Assembly: GCA_902624045.1 (NCBI GenBank)
Contig: CACNVX010000003.1
Span: forward strand, 18,788 to 82,787
DNA from: an uncultured Pelagibacteraceae bacterium
Lineage (GTDB): Bacteria > Pseudomonadota > Alphaproteobacteria > Pelagibacterales > Pelagibacteraceae
DNA length: 64,000 nucleotides
Direction of reading: 5' to 3'
Shown: piece after piece, positions 52,874 through 64,000 of the stretch
Layout: each line of letters opens with the position of its first letter
How positions within the stretch are numbered: the first letter of the stretch is position 1
Position numbers and translations under genes: made by a program
Notes under the pieces: generated by a model
What the model saw: only the letters and a program-made list of their open reading frames with translations
The model's database searches: none
Told to the model about the DNA's origin: nothing

Positions 52874-53583
52874 TATTTTTTCTTTTTTTCAGGTGTTTTT
52901 TTAGCCTCTTCTGCTGCTGCTTGTTTTTCACCAATTGTCATTTTACTTATATTTTTTACTGATTTTCTAACCATCACTTCAGAATTTTTTGAACCAGGTA
53001 TTGATCCTTTTAAGTAAAGAAGTTCGTTTTCTATATCAGTTTTAATTATTTCAATATTTTGCATTGTTCTTAGCTTGTCACCCATATGACCTGCCATTTT
53101 CTTTCCCTTAAAAACTTTTCCTGGATCTTGGCTATGCCCAGTTGAACCATGAGCTCTGTGAGATATTGATACACCGTGGCTGGCTCTTAAACCACCAAAG
53201 TTATGTCTTTTCATAGCGCCTGCAAATCCTTTACCAATAGTTTTTGATCTTGTATCTACAAATTTGATATCTTTGAATATTTCTAAACCAAATTCGTTTC
53301 CCTCTTTGTATTCAGATGTATCATTTACTCTAAATTCTTTTAATCTTTTCTTAGCTTCTGTATTTTTCTTAGCAAAAACACCTTTCATAGCTTTTGTTAA
53401 TTTTGAATTTTTAATTTTTCCATATCCAAGCTGAACTGCTTTATATCCTCTTTTTTCTTCTTCAATTACTTGTATAACCCTGGCTTTTTCAACCTTAAGT
53501 ACAGTTACAGGCACTAATTGACCAGATTTATAGAACTCTCTTGTCATACCAATTTTTTTTCCTAATAAAGCTATTTCACTCAT
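52873..53583 (-). CDS. rplC: 50S ribosomal protein L3
   Basis: LLGKKIGMTREF; GFAGAMKRHNFGGLRASHGVSISHRAHGSTG. Confidence 0.97.
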   Translation of the reverse strand: MSEIALLGKKIGMTREFYKSGQLVPVTVLKVEKARVIQVIEEEKRGYKAVQLGYGKIKNSKLTKAMKGVFAKKNTEAKKRLKEFRVNDTSEYKEGNEFGLEIFKDIKFVDTRSKTIGKGFAGAMKRHNFGGLRASHGVSISHRAHGSTGHSQDPGKVFKGKKMAGHMGDKLRTMQNIEIIKTDIENELLYLKGSIPGSKNSEVMVRKSVKNISKMTIGEKQAAAEEAKKTPEKKKK

Positions 53584-53585
53584 AA

Positions 53586-53894
53586 TTAAATTTTTATCTC
53601 CACATCTACACCTGAAGCTAAATCAAGTTTCATCAATGCTTCTACAGTTTGTGGTGTTGGTTCAATAATATCTATTAATCTTTTGTGTGTTCTTGACTCA
53701 AACTGCTCTCTACTTTTCTTATCTATATGAGGTGATCTTAAAACTGTGTATCTTTCAATTCTTGTAGGTAATGGAATTGGTCCCTTAATTGTAGCTCCAG
53801 TTCTTTTTACTGTATTTACAATCTCTTCTGTGGAAGCATCTAAAACTTTATTATCATATGCTCTTAATTTAATTCTTATGTTCTGTTTTTCCAT
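53586..53894 (-). CDS. rpsJ: 30S ribosomal protein S10
   Basis: [47 protein letters not shown]. Confidence 0.97.
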   Translation of the reverse strand: MEKQNIRIKLRAYDNKVLDASTEEIVNTVKRTGATIKGPIPLPTRIERYTVLRSPHIDKKSREQFESRTHKRLIDIIEPTPQTVEALMKLDLASGVDVEIKI

Positions 53895-53896
53895 GA

Positions 53897-55975
53897 TTAT
53901 CCTGCAATCTTCTTAGTTACTTCGTCTTGAACATTTTGTGGAACTTTTGAATAATGATCAAAAAACATTGAATATTGTGCTCTACCTTGAGACATTGATC
54001 TTAAGTTATTTATATAACCAAACATATTTGCTAAAGGAACCATTGCAGTAATTACAGTTGCATTACCTCTTTGTTCTTGAGTGCTGATTTGACCCCTTCT
54101 ACTGTTTAAGTCTCCTATAACGTCACCCATGTAATCTTCAGGTGTTACAACCTCAACTCTCATTACAGGTTCTAATAATTTTAATCCGCCTTTTGTACAA
54201 GCCTCTTTAAAACAAGCCCTACTTGCTAATTCGAATGCTAATACACTTGAGTCAACATCGTGATGTAAACCATCTAAGATAGTTACCTTATAATCTATCA
54301 TTGGAAAACCAGCTAAAATTCCAGTATCCGAAACTGTTTCTATACCTTTTTCAACACCTGGAATAAATTCTTTTGGAATTGCACCACCTTTGATTTTGCT
54401 CTCAACATCTCGACCTTTGCCAGGTTCTTGAGGCTCTACTAAAAGTTTAACTTTTGCAAATTGACCAGCACCACCACTTTGTTTTTTATGAGTGTATTCA
54501 ACCTCTGAAGCAGCTTCTATAGTTTCTCTATAAGCAACTTGTGGAGCTCCAACATTTGCTTCTACTTTAAATTCTCTTTTCATTCTATCAACAATAATAT
54601 CTAGGTGTAACTCACCCATTCCTTTAATAATGGTTTGTCCTGACTCTTCATCTGATGTAACTCTAAATGAAGGATCTTCCTTGGCTAACCTGCCTAAAGC
54701 TTCACCCATTTTTTCTTGGTCCGCTTTGGTTTTTGGTTCTACTGCTATTTCAATTACTGGATCAGGAAATTCCATTGGTTCAAGTAGAACTGAATTTTCT
54801 TCGTCACATAAAGTGTGTCCTGTAATTGTATTTTTTAATCCAGCTAAAGCTACTATGTCACCTGCATTAGCTTCTTTAATATCTTCACGAGAATTTGCAT
54901 GCATTAGTAGCATTCGTCCAACTCTCTCTTCTTTCTCTTTAGAAGAATTGAACACGGCAGTACCAGTTTTAATTGTACCTGAATAAATTCTTATAAAAGT
55001 TAATGAGCCAACAAATGGATCGTTAGCCACCTTAAAAGCTAAAGCTGAAAAAGGAGCATTGTCCTCAAATTTCATTTCCATATCCTCTTCACTACCTAAT
55101 TTAGTTCCTTTGATAGAACCAATATCTACTGGGCTTGGTAAATAATTCACAACAGCATCAAGTAAAGGTTGAACGCCTTTATTTTTGAATGCTGAACCTG
55201 TTAAAACTGGAACAAAACTAAAATTTAGTGTTCCTTTTCTTATACATTTAACTAAATCATCCTCTTTAATTTCTTCTCCATTCAAATATGCTTCCATTAA
55301 TTTTTCATCTTGTTCTACGGCTGTTTCTACTAATTCTGTTCTATATTTTTCTGAAATTTCTTTTAAGTCCTCTGGAATTTCTTTGTATTCCCATTCAGCT
55401 CCTAATGCCTCATTTTTCCAAACTTGAGCTTTCATTTTAACAAGATCAACTACACCAGATAAAGAGGCTTCAGCACCTATAGGAACTTGTACTACCAAAG
55501 GTTTGGCACCTAGTCTGTCTTTAATCATATCTACACATCTAAAGAAATCAGCACCTGTTCTATCTAATTTATTAACAAAACAAATTCTTGGCACTTTGTA
55601 CTTATCGGCTTGTCTCCAAACTGTTTCGGATTGAGGCTCTACACCTGCAACACCGTCAAAAACAGCAACTGCACCATCTAAAACTTTTAAAGACCTTTCT
55701 ACTTCGATTGTAAAGTCAACGTGACCAGGAGTGTCAATAATATTAATTCTATGATCATTCCAAAAACATGTAGTAGCAGCAGATGTAATTGTAATACCTC
55801 TTTCTTGTTCTTGTTCCATCCAATCCATTGTTGCTGCACCGTCGTGTACTTCACCAATTTTATGACTTTTACCTGTGTAGTATAGAACTCTTTCAGTGGT
55901 GGTAGTCTTACCAGCATCAATGTGAGCCATGATGCCAATATTTCTATATTTATCTAATGAATGAGTTCTAGCCAT
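53897..55975 (-). CDS. fusA: Elongation factor G
   Basis: [38 protein letters not shown]. Confidence 0.98.
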   Translation of the reverse strand: MARTHSLDKYRNIGIMAHIDAGKTTTTERVLYYTGKSHKIGEVHDGAATMDWMEQEQERGITITSAATTCFWNDHRINIIDTPGHVDFTIEVERSLKVLDGAVAVFDGVAGVEPQSETVWRQADKYKVPRICFVNKLDRTGADFFRCVDMIKDRLGAKPLVVQVPIGAEASLSGVVDLVKMKAQVWKNEALGAEWEYKEIPEDLKEISEKYRTELVETAVEQDEKLMEAYLNGEEIKEDDLVKCIRKGTLNFSFVPVLTGSAFKNKGVQPLLDAVVNYLPSPVDIGSIKGTKLGSEEDMEMKFEDNAPFSALAFKVANDPFVGSLTFIRIYSGTIKTGTAVFNSSKEKEERVGRMLLMHANSREDIKEANAGDIVALAGLKNTITGHTLCDEENSVLLEPMEFPDPVIEIAVEPKTKADQEKMGEALGRLAKEDPSFRVTSDEESGQTIIKGMGELHLDIIVDRMKREFKVEANVGAPQVAYRETIEAASEVEYTHKKQSGGAGQFAKVKLLVEPQEPGKGRDVESKIKGGAIPKEFIPGVEKGIETVSDTGILAGFPMIDYKVTILDGLHHDVDSSVLAFELASRACFKEACTKGGLKLLEPVMRVEVVTPEDYMGDVIGDLNSRRGQISTQEQRGNATVITAMVPLANMFGYINNLRSMSQGRAQYSMFFDHYSKVPQNVQDEVTKKIAG

Positions 55976-55981
55976 ACTTTA

Positions 55982-56452
55982 TTACCACCTAAAATGAGCA
56001 AAAGCCTTGTTAGACTCTGCCATTTTATGTACATCCTCTCTTTTTTTAACTGCTGCACCTTTTTTTTCATAAGCATCGTAAAGCTCATTAAAAATTTTGT
56101 CTGCCATGTGTTTATCTTTTCTTTTTCTTGCTGATTCAACTAACCATCTAATTGCTAAAGCCTGAGCTCTTTTACTTTTTACTTCTACAGGCACTTGGTA
56201 TGTAGCTCCGCCAACACGTCTAGATCTGACTTCCACTGTTGGTTTTATATTATTTATTGCTTCATTAAAAATATTTATTGGCTCATCTTTTGTTTTTGTT
56301 TTAATTTTTTCTATTGCATCATAGACTATTTTTGAAGCAATACCTCTTTTACCATCATACATAATGTTGTTTATTAATTTAGGAATGATAGTTGAATTAA
56401 ATTTTGGATCTGGAACTACATTTTTTTTCGGTTGAGTTTTTTTTCTAGACAT
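55982..56452 (-). CDS. rpsG: 30S ribosomal protein S7
   Basis: PDPKFNSTIIPKLINNIMYDGKRGIA; RVGGATYQVPVEV. Confidence 0.97.
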   Translation of the reverse strand: MSRKKTQPKKNVVPDPKFNSTIIPKLINNIMYDGKRGIASKIVYDAIEKIKTKTKDEPINIFNEAINNIKPTVEVRSRRVGGATYQVPVEVKSKRAQALAIRWLVESARKRKDKHMADKIFNELYDAYEKKGAAVKKREDVHKMAESNKAFAHFRW

Positions 56453-56823
56453 TATTTACCTTTTTTTGTTCCGTATAGAGATCTTCTTTGTTTTCTGTTA
56501 GCAACACCTTGAGTATCTAAATTACCTCTTAAAATATGGTAACGCACACCTGGTAAATCTTTTACTCTTCCTCCTCTAATTAATACTACTGAGTGTTCTT
56601 GAAGATTATGACCTTCTCCAGGAATATAAGCTGTTACCTCGAAACCATTAGACAATCTTACTCTTGCTACTTTTCTTAATGCAGAGTTTGGTTTCTTAGG
56701 AGTTGTTGTATAAACTTTAACGCATACACCTCTTTTTAAAGGTTGTTTTTGTAAAGCAGGAACTTTGTTCCTTGCAGCTGGTTTAACTCTTTTTTTTCTT
56801 AACAACTGATTAATAGTTGGCAT
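56452..56823 (-). CDS. rpsL: 30S ribosomal protein S12
   Basis: [52 protein letters not shown]. Confidence 0.98.
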   Translation of the reverse strand: MPTINQLLRKKRVKPAARNKVPALQKQPLKRGVCVKVYTTTPKKPNSALRKVARVRLSNGFEVTAYIPGEGHNLQEHSVVLIRGGRVKDLPGVRYHILRGNLDTQGVANRKQRRSLYGTKKGK

Positions 56824-56857
56824 AAATTTTTCTTTAAAATTAATTTATTTTTAGATG

Positions 56858-56879
56858 AAAATAACTGACAGGTTATTTT
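56858..56879 (-). other. Perfect 8-bp stem hairpin in the rpsL leader
   Basis: AAAATAAC-CTGTCA-GTTATTTT on the minus strand. Confidence 0.45.
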
Positions 56880-56881
56880 GT

Positions 56882-56932
56882 GGCAGCGTTTAGCACTGTT
56901 AGAAGCACTACATTCCAACCAAAAACACCGCC
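56882..56932 (-). ncRNA. Candidate structured leader/processing element in the rpoC-rpsL spacer
   Basis: Outer 10-bp stem GGCGGUGUUU/AAACGCUGCC (two G-U) enclosing inner 7-bp stem GUUGGAA/UUCUAAC (one G-U) with loop UGUAGUGC. Confidence 0.5.
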
Positions 56933-56960
56933 AAATTACTTATTAATATCCCTTTGTCAA
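56933..56960 (-). promoter_or_regulatory. Possible sigma70-like promoter in the rpoC-rpsL spacer
   Basis: Perfect -35 TTGACA (56960..56955), 16-bp spacer, weak -10 TAATTT (56938..56933). Confidence 0.35.
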
Positions 56961-56989
56961 ACTAAAACTGCAATTTTTAGGCGATTTTT

Positions 56990-59900
56990 TTACTGATTTG
57001 CCTGTTTTTCTTCAGGTTCTGAACCTTCTATTTTATCCTGCTCTGCTAAGAAATTATTATCATCTTCTAGAGCTTTATTGTTCCATCTATTTTTAATATT
57101 ACCAGTACCTGCTGGAACTAATCTTCCAACAATTACATTCTCCTTTAGACCATTTAATGGATCAACTTTTCCTTTAATTGCAGCATCTGTTAGTACCCTT
57201 GTAGTTTCTTGAAACGAAGCTGCTGAAATAAAAGATTCAGTTTGAAGTGAAGCTTTAGTGATACCCATTAAAACCCTCTCACCAACAGCTGGTGTTTTGC
57301 CATCTGCAACTAATTTTTCATTGGTATTATCAAACTTAATTCTATCTACTACCTCGCCTGGCAAATAACTTGAATCTCCAGATATTTTTACTTCAACCTT
57401 TTTAAGCATTTGTCTTAATATAGTTTCGATATGCTTATCGTTAATTATTACACCTTGTAATCTATAAACTTCTTGAACTTGGTTAACAAAATATTCTGTT
57501 AATTCTTTTATTCCTAAAATTCTTAAAATATCGTGTGGCAATGGTTGGCCATCTAAAAGATATTCTCCTTTTTGAATTTTTTCACCAGGGTTAAAATTGA
57601 TATGTTTACCTTTTGGAATCAGATAGTTTGATGGTTCCGATCCATCTTCAGGAACAATAGATACTCTTTGTTTACCTCTTACCTCTTTACCAAATACCAC
57701 ACTGCCATCATTTTCCGCAATGATTGCACTATCCTTCGCTTTTCTAGCTTCAAATAACTCAGCAACTCTTGGAAGACCTCCGGTTATATCTTTTGTTTTT
57801 GTAGTTTCCTTAGGTAATCTAGCAATAACATCTCCTGCATAAACCTTTTGACCATCTTTAATTGATAAAATCGAGTCTGGTACTAAATAATATCTAGCTT
57901 CATTATCATCAGCTTTTTTAATCACATTTCCTTTTTCGTCTCTTAGAGTAATTCTAGGTTTTAAATCAGTGCTTTTTGATTGACCTCTCCAATCGATTAC
58001 TGATTTAGAAGAAATTCCTGTTGCATCATCAGTAGTTTCTTGAATTGATACACCATCTATTAAATCTACATAACTCGCCGTACCACTTTTTTCTGCAATA
58101 ACCGGTGTTGTATATGGATCCCATTCGCAGATTTTATTGTTAGCCTTTACTTTATCTCCGTTATTGAAAAATAATCTTGAGCCATAAGCAACTTTATAAA
58201 CTGCTATCTGAACACCCTTATCATCCTCAATAGAGAGCTGAGTATTTCTTCCCATTACAATTAAATTCTTTTTTGAATCCTCTAAAATATTTGAGTTTAT
58301 AATTTTTAGTGTTCCATCACTTTTAGTTATAATTTGAGAGTCTTGTTTAACTGAAGCTGTACCACCAACGTGAAAAGTTCTCATCGTTAATTGTGTCCCA
58401 GGTTCTCCAATTGATTGAGCTGAAATCATTCCTATTGCTTCCCCGACATGAACCATTTTACCTCTAGATAAATCTCTTCCATAACATGTTGCACAAACAC
58501 CTTCTTTAGAGCTACATGTCATCACTGAATAAACTTTTATTGATTTTACACCTGCTGCATCAATTTTATCACAACCAGCTTCATCAATCATTTCAGATTT
58601 TTTAATAATTACCTCACCTGATAAAGGATTTTTAACCTCAGCAGCTGTAACTCTCCCTAATGCTCTTTCAGATAAACTAACTACAACATTACCACCCTCT
58701 AAAATTTCAGAAAGCTCTATAAATCCAGGATCGTCACATTTGATTTTTGTTATTGTTAAGTCTTGAGCTACATCACATAATCTTCGAGTTAAATAACCAG
58801 AACTAGCTGTTTTAAGTGCTGTATCTGCTAAACCTTTTCTAGCTCCATGTGTTGAATTAAAGTATTCTAGAGCAGTTAAACCCTCTTTAAAATTTGAAAT
58901 AATTGGACTTTCAATAATTTCTCCTGAAGGCTTAGCAATTAAACCTCTCATACCAGCTAATTGTTTCATTTGTGCTGCCGAACCTCTTGCGCCACTATCC
59001 GCCATCATGAATACTGAATTTATCTTCAAACCTTCGTCAGTTTTTTCTGTTGCAGAAATTCCTTTCATCATTTCTCCCGCGACTTTATCTGTACACTTTG
59101 ACCAAGCATCAACAACTTTATTATATTTTTCACCTCGCGTGATTAAACCTTCTGCATACTGGGTTTCATAATCTGCAATTAATTTTTTTGTATCTTCAAT
59201 TAATTGAGTTTTGTTTTTTGGAATTATCAAATCGTCTTTTCCAAATGAAATACCTGCTTTAAAGGCATGTTTAAATCCTAAATCTTTGAGTCTATCACAG
59301 AATATAACTGTAGTTTTTTGCCCACAAAACCTGAAAACAACATCAATTATTTCTGAAACAACTTTTTTTGGTAACAACCTGTCTACTAAAGAAAATTTAA
59401 TATTACTATTTTTAGGTAATAGATTTGCAAGTAAAAATCTTCCTGCTGTTGAAGTATATTTCTCAATTTTTTTATTACCTTTATCATCAACAGTTTCATA
59501 TCTTGAAATAATAGTGCTATGAACATTAATTTGCCCAGAAGATAATGCAAACTCAATCTGATCTGAATTAGTAAAATACCCTGCTGGTTTGTTGGATATA
59601 GGTTCTTGCGAAAGATAATAAATACCTAAAATCATATCCTGACTAGGAACAATAATTGGTTTACCGTTAGAAGGTGAGAGAATATTATTTGTTGAAAGCA
59701 TTAATATTCTTGCCTCCAACTGAGCTTCTAAACTCAGGGGAACATGAACTGCCATTTGATCACCGTCAAAATCAGCATTGAATGCTGCACAAGTAAGTGG
59801 GTGTAATTCAATCGCATCACCTTCTATTAATTTTGGCTCAAAAGCTTGTACCCCAAGTCTATGGAGAGTTGGTGCTCTGTTTAGTAGAACAGGGTGTTCT

Positions 59901-61162
59901 CTTACAATTAGTTCTAATGCATCCCAGACTGCATTAGTTTCTTTCTCTACTAACTTTTTTGCTTGCTTGATAGTTGAGGCTAAACCTAATTTATTTAATC
60001 TTGCGTATAAAAATGGTTTAAATAGTTCTAATGCCATTTTTTTTGGTAATCCACATTCATGCAATTTTAAATCTGGACCAACAACAATTACTGATCGTCC
60101 TGAATAATCAACTCTTTTACCCAATAAATTTTGTCTAAATCTTCCTTGTTTACCTTTTAACATTTCAGCAAGAGATTTAAGAGGTCTCTTACCTGTACCT
60201 GTAATTACTCTACCTCTTCTACCATTGTCAAAAAGAGCATCAACAGATTCTTGAAGCATCCTTTTTTCATTTCTTACAATGATATCTGGAGCTTTAAGAT
60301 CCATTAATCTTTTTAATCTGTTATTTCTATTGATTACCCTTCTGTATAGATCGTTAAGATCTGAAGTGGCAAATCTACCACCATCTAATGGTACTAAAGG
60401 TCTTAATTCAGGTGGTATAACTGGAACCACAGTCATAATCATCCACTCAGGTTTTTGACCAGTTTCAATAAATGACTCGATTAATTTTAATCTTTTAATT
60501 GCTCTTTCTTCGTTTACCTTAGATTTTGTCTCCTTAATAAAACTTACAAGATTTTTTCGTTCATTCTCTAAATCTAAATTTTTTAACATTTCAAGAACAG
60601 CCTCTGCACCTATACCTGCTGTAAAACTTTCTTCACCGAATTCATCTTGATATTTTGCTAACTCTTCTTCATTCAAAAGTTGATTTTTTTGCAAACCAGT
60701 TAAACCTGGCTCTATAACTATAAAGTTTTCAAAATACAGAACTCTCTCTATTTCTTTTAATTTCATATCTACAGCTAAAGCAATTCTACTTGGTAAAGAT
60801 TTTAAAAACCAAATATGAGCTACTGGGGTAGCAAGATTGATATGACCCATTCTTTCTCTTCTTACATTTGATTTAGTAACTTCAACTCCACACTTCTCAC
60901 ATATAATTCCTCTGAATTTCATTCGTTTATACTTCCCGCATAAACACTCATAATCTTTTATTGGTCCAAAAATCCTTGCACAAAATAAACCATCTTTTTC
61001 TGGTCTGAAAGTTCTGTAATTAATGGTTTCTGGTTTTTTGATTTCACCAAATGTCCATGATTTAATTTTTTCGGGACTCGCTAGTGAAATCTTTATACTA
61101 TTAAAATTTTGAGCTTCTGATATTTCATTACTCTTAAATAGATCTGTTATTTCTTTTTTCAT
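56990..61162 (-). CDS. rpoC: RNA polymerase beta' subunit
   Basis: [38 protein letters not shown]. Confidence 0.99.
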   Translation of the reverse strand: MKKEITDLFKSNEISEAQNFNSIKISLASPEKIKSWTFGEIKKPETINYRTFRPEKDGLFCARIFGPIKDYECLCGKYKRMKFRGIICEKCGVEVTKSNVRRERMGHINLATPVAHIWFLKSLPSRIALAVDMKLKEIERVLYFENFIVIEPGLTGLQKNQLLNEEELAKYQDEFGEESFTAGIGAEAVLEMLKNLDLENERKNLVSFIKETKSKVNEERAIKRLKLIESFIETGQKPEWMIMTVVPVIPPELRPLVPLDGGRFATSDLNDLYRRVINRNNRLKRLMDLKAPDIIVRNEKRMLQESVDALFDNGRRGRVITGTGKRPLKSLAEMLKGKQGRFRQNLLGKRVDYSGRSVIVVGPDLKLHECGLPKKMALELFKPFLYARLNKLGLASTIKQAKKLVEKETNAVWDALELIVREHPVLLNRAPTLHRLGVQAFEPKLIEGDAIELHPLTCAAFNADFDGDQMAVHVPLSLEAQLEARILMLSTNNILSPSNGKPIIVPSQDMILGIYYLSQEPISNKPAGYFTNSDQIEFALSSGQINVHSTIISRYETVDDKGNKKIEKYTSTAGRFLLANLLPKNSNIKFSLVDRLLPKKVVSEIIDVVFRFCGQKTTVIFCDRLKDLGFKHAFKAGISFGKDDLIIPKNKTQLIEDTKKLIADYETQYAEGLITRGEKYNKVVDAWSKCTDKVAGEMMKGISATEKTDEGLKINSVFMMADSGARGSAAQMKQLAGMRGLIAKPSGEIIESPIISNFKEGLTALEYFNSTHGARKGLADTALKTASSGYLTRRLCDVAQDLTITKIKCDDPGFIELSEILEGGNVVVSLSERALGRVTAAEVKNPLSGEVIIKKSEMIDEAGCDKIDAAGVKSIKVYSVMTCSSKEGVCATCYGRDLSRGKMVHVGEAIGMISAQSIGEPGTQLTMRTFHVGGTASVKQDSQIITKSDGTLKIINSNILEDSKKNLIVMGRNTQLSIEDDKGVQIAVYKVAYGSRLFFNNGDKVKANNKICEWDPYTTPVIAEKSGTASYVDLIDGVSIQETTDDATGISSKSVIDWRGQSKSTDLKPRITLRDEKGNVIKKADDNEARYYLVPDSILSIKDGQKVYAGDVIARLPKETTKTKDITGGLPRVAELFEARKAKDSAIIAENDGSVVFGKEVRGKQRVSIVPEDGSEPSNYLIPKGKHINFNPGEKIQKGEYLLDGQPLPHDILRILGIKELTEYFVNQVQEVYRLQGVIINDKHIETILRQMLKKVEVKISGDSSYLPGEVVDRIKFDNTNEKLVADGKTPAVGERVLMGITKASLQTESFISAASFQETTRVLTDAAIKGKVDPLNGLKENVIVGRLVPAGTGNIKNRWNNKALEDDNNFLAEQDKIEGSEPEEKQANQ

Positions 61163-64000
61163 TAATTAAGCTCCACATTTAATGCTAATGATTTAATTTC
61201 TTTAACTAAAACATTAAAAGATTCTGGTATTCCAGACTCAAAATTTTCTTCACCTTTAACTATGGTCTCATATACCTTAACTCTTCCCGCGACATCATCA
61301 GATTTTACAGTCAAGATCTCTTGTAAGGTATAAGACGCCCCATATGCCTCAAGTGCCCAAACCTCCATTTCACCAAACCTTTGGCCACCTAATTGTGCTT
61401 TACCACCAAGTGGTTGTTGGGTAACTAAACTGTAAGGCCCTGTAGATCTTGCATGTATTTTGTCTTCAACTAAATGATGAAGTTTTAACATGTAAATTAT
61501 TCCAACCGTTACAGGTCTATCAAATTTCTCTCCAGTTCTTCCATCCCATAAAAAGGTTTGACCAGAGCCTGGGAGATTTGCTAATTCAAGCATTTCAGTA
61601 ACATTTTTCTCTTTTGCACCGTCAAAAACTGGTGTTGAGATCGCAATACCATTTTGTAAGTTTTCACAAAGATCCTTAAATTCGTTCTTGCTTAGCTTAT
61701 CAACTTTCTCGTTAAAAATTTCTTCTCCATAGACAGATTTCAAGAATTTTTGGATCTTTTCTGTTTTTTCAATTTTTTTATGATTCTCGTTAACTAAATT
61801 TTTAACTTGTTCACCAAATTCTTTACAAGCCCACCCAAGATGTGTTTCCAAAATTTGTCCAACATTCATCCTACTTGGTACTCCTAGTGGATTTAATACA
61901 ATATCAACTGGCCTACCATCTTCTCTATATGGCATGTCTTCAACAGGTACAATTTTACTTACGACTCCTTTGTTTCCATGTCTTCCAGACATCTTATCAC
62001 CAGGTCTTAATCTTCTTTTGATAGCAACAAATACTTTTACCATTTTCATAACGCTTGGTAGTAAATCATCACCACTTCTAATTTTTAAGACTTTATCCTC
62101 AAATCTTTCTGTTATGTCTTGTTTCGCATTGTTATATTGATCTTTTAATTGGGCTAATGTTGCTTCATTATTTGCATTACCTACTGTAATTTTAAAGACA
62201 TCGTTAATTGATAATTTATTAATTGTATCAAAATCAAGCTTAGTTCCTTCAGATAAATCTTTTATTTTTTTATTTAAAGATGATCCTGATAGGAATTGTG
62301 AGGCTCTTTGTTTAATGCTTCTCTCTAATATTTCTTCCTCAACAATTTTATCCTGTTGAACTTGTTCAATTTCAGCTCTTTCAATAGTTATTGATCTTTC
62401 GTCTTTCTCAATTCCATGTCTATTGAATACTCTTACATCTACAACTGTCCCACTAGAGCCTCTAGACATTCGTAAAGATGTATCTGTCACATCAATAGCT
62501 TTTTCTCCAAAAATTGATCTTAATAATTTTTCCTCAGGGCCAGACGCTGAGTCTCCTTTTGGAGTAACTTTACCAACTAAAATATCTCCAGCATTAACCT
62601 CTGCACCAATATAAACTATTCCAGACTCATCAAGGTTTTTTAAAGCTTCTTCATTTACATTTGGTATATCTCTTGTTATTTCTTCTTCACCAAGTTTAGT
62701 ATCTCTCGCCATTATTTCGTATTCAACAATATGAACAGATGTAAATACGTCATCTGTAACACATCTTTCTGATATTAGGATTGAGTCTTCAAAGTTATAA
62801 CCTTGCCACGGCATGAATGCTACAGTAACATTCTTGCCTAGTGCAAGTTCACCTAATTTTGTTGAAGGACCATCGGCAATGATATCTCCAGATTTAACTT
62901 TATCTCCAACTCTAACTAGCGGTCTTTGATTTATGCAAGTATTTTGGTTGGACCTTTTAAATTTTTGAAGGTTATAGATATCTACTCCAGACTTACTAAA
63001 GTCTGTTTCCTCAGTTACTTTAATAACAATTCTTTTACCATCTATTTTATCAACAATTCCATCACGCTTAGCAACAATTGTAACACCAGAGTCTAAGGCA
63101 ACATCACTTTCAATTCCCGTACCAACAAGTGGCGACTCAGGTTTTAACAATGGAACTGCTTGTCTCATCATGTTTGACCCCATTAAAGCTCTGTTGGCAT
63201 CATCATTTTCTAAGAATGGAATTAAAGATGCTGCAACTGAAACTAATTGTTTTGGTGATACGTCAATGTAATCAATAGAGTCGGGTTTAGATAATAGAAA
63301 GTTTAGGTTTTGTCTGCACGAAACTAATTCCTCTGTAATTTTCCCATTTTTATCAAGTTTTGTGTTTGCTTGAGCAATAGTAAATTTTGTTTCTTCCATT
63401 GCTGATAAGTATTCGACTTTATCCTGAACAATGCCATCCTTTACTCTTTTATATGGACTTTCAATAAAACCATATTTATTTATTTTTGCGTAAGTAGATA
63501 AACTATTAATCAAACCAATATTTGGACCCTCTGGTGTTTCAATTGGACAAATTCTTCCATAGTGAGTTGGATGAACGTCTCGAACTTCAAAACCTGCTCT
63601 TTCTCTTGTTAAACCACCCGGACCTAACGCTGAAACTCTTCTTTTATGAGTAATTTCAGATAAAGGATTTGTTTGATCCATAAACTGAGATAGTTGTGAA
63701 CTTGCAAAAAAATCTTTCAATGAAACTGTTAATGGTTTTGCATTAATTAGATCTTGTGGCATAGCCGATTCAACATCTAGAGTTGTCATTTTTTCTTTAA
63801 TGGCTCTTTCCATTCTGTAAACTCCAATCCTAGCTTGGTTCTCAACTAGCTCACCAACAGAACGTACTCTTCTATTTCCTAGATGATCGATATCATCAAC
63901 ATCGTCTTTTCCATCGCGTAAATCTAACATTTTATGAATTATCGCAATGATATCGTCATTTCTTAATATGGTAATTTTATCAGAACACTCTTGGTTTAAT
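61162..64000 (-). CDS. rpoB: RNA polymerase beta subunit, 5' end truncated by the window edge
   Basis: [22 protein letters not shown]; frame stays open upstream of 63930 ([46 protein letters not shown]) to the edge. Confidence 0.98.
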   Translation of the reverse strand, partial: LNQECSDKITILRNDDIIAIIHKMLDLRDGKDDVDDIDHLGNRRVRSVGELVENQARIGVYRMERAIKEKMTTLDVESAMPQDLINAKPLTVSLKDFFASSQLSQFMDQTNPLSEITHKRRVSALGPGGLTRERAGFEVRDVHPTHYGRICPIETPEGPNIGLINSLSTYAKINKYGFIESPYKRVKDGIVQDKVEYLSAMEETKFTIAQANTKLDKNGKITEELVSCRQNLNFLLSKPDSIDYIDVSPKQLVSVAASLIPFLENDDANRALMGSNMMRQAVPLLKPESPLVGTGIESDVALDSGVTIVAKRDGIVDKIDGKRIVIKVTEETDFSKSGVDIYNLQKFKRSNQNTCINQRPLVRVGDKVKSGDIIADGPSTKLGELALGKNVTVAFMPWQGYNFEDSILISERCVTDDVFTSVHIVEYEIMARDTKLGEEEITRDIPNVNEEALKNLDESGIVYIGAEVNAGDILVGKVTPKGDSASGPEEKLLRSIFGEKAIDVTDTSLRMSRGSSGTVVDVRVFNRHGIEKDERSITIERAEIEQVQQDKIVEEEILERSIKQRASQFLSGSSLNKKIKDLSEGTKLDFDTINKLSINDVFKITVGNANNEATLAQLKDQYNNAKQDITERFEDKVLKIRSGDDLLPSVMKMVKVFVAIKRRLRPGDKMSGRHGNKGVVSKIVPVEDMPYREDGRPVDIVLNPLGVPSRMNVGQILETHLGWACKEFGEQVKNLVNENHKKIEKTEKIQKFLKSVYGEEIFNEKVDKLSKNEFKDLCENLQNGIAISTPVFDGAKEKNVTEMLELANLPGSGQTFLWDGRTGEKFDRPVTVGIIYMLKLHHLVEDKIHARSTGPYSLVTQQPLGGKAQLGGQRFGEMEVWALEAYGASYTLQEILTVKSDDVAGRVKVYETIVKGEENFESGIPESFNVLVKEIKSLALNVELN

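Noticed and set aside
54630-54986. 118-aa plus-strand ORF opposite fusA
   Set aside because: Antisense shadow of a well-supported gene; no recognisable motifs. The same applies to 49330..49659, 49914..50228, 38315..38665, 59778..60107, 59211..59522 and similar ORFs.
55699-56139. Minus-strand ORFs of 79 and 61 aa overlapping fusA and rpsG in another frame
   Set aside because: Out-of-frame reading of strongly conserved genes, low-complexity translation
56955-56989. Rho-independent terminator after rpoC
   Set aside because: T-rich stretch present but no stable stem immediately before it; the nearby stems are further downstream and not followed by a U-tract
1-64000. CRISPR arrays, insertion sequences, prophage, toxin-antitoxin or defence islands
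   Set aside because: No regularly spaced direct repeats, transposase/integrase motifs or defence-type genes seen on either strand; virtually all sequence is assigned to housekeeping genes

Overview
AT-rich, very compactly coded bacterial chromosome segment. Gene content and synteny fit a SAR11/Pelagibacterales-like alphaproteobacterium (inference; no search was run). About 73 protein genes plus one tRNA-Ser(GCU) are supported. No rRNA, CRISPR array, prophage or transposon was seen. Blocks from left to right: riboflavin/nrdR/glyA/rpiB operon; hemB; spoT-pyrE-pdxJ-acpS-lepB-rnc-recO; dapA-smpB-folK; lytic transglycosylase; tRNA-Ser; sarcosine oxidase soxBDAG; SNase-like nuclease, MATE, trhO plus a COG4122 O-methyltransferase; gatCAB; ruvX-pyrB-pyrC'-plsY-topA-ridA; galU-ugd; panC; mgtE; lipB; rluC; then one contiguous minus-strand rpoBC-str-S10-spc-alpha ribosomal supercluster of about 23 kb. 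Most notable observations: (1) rpsM (S13) is broken by a 2-nt expansion of a TA tract; (2) L24 and L5 form one continuous ORF across an A7 tract; (3) a trhO + O-methyltransferase pair is a candidate two-gene wobble-uridine (ho5U to mo5U) pathway; (4) the rpoC-rpsL spacer contains a well-paired RNA structure; (5) the Rel/SpoT protein lacks the usual region between TGS and ACT; (6) RibBX-type and PyrC'-type proteins have lost catalytic motifs; (7) several genes are missing from canonical positions (era, rpoZ, tuf, rpmD, dprA); (8) convergent genes have back-to-back stop codons. I did not find a clear multi-gene novel defence or mobile system.
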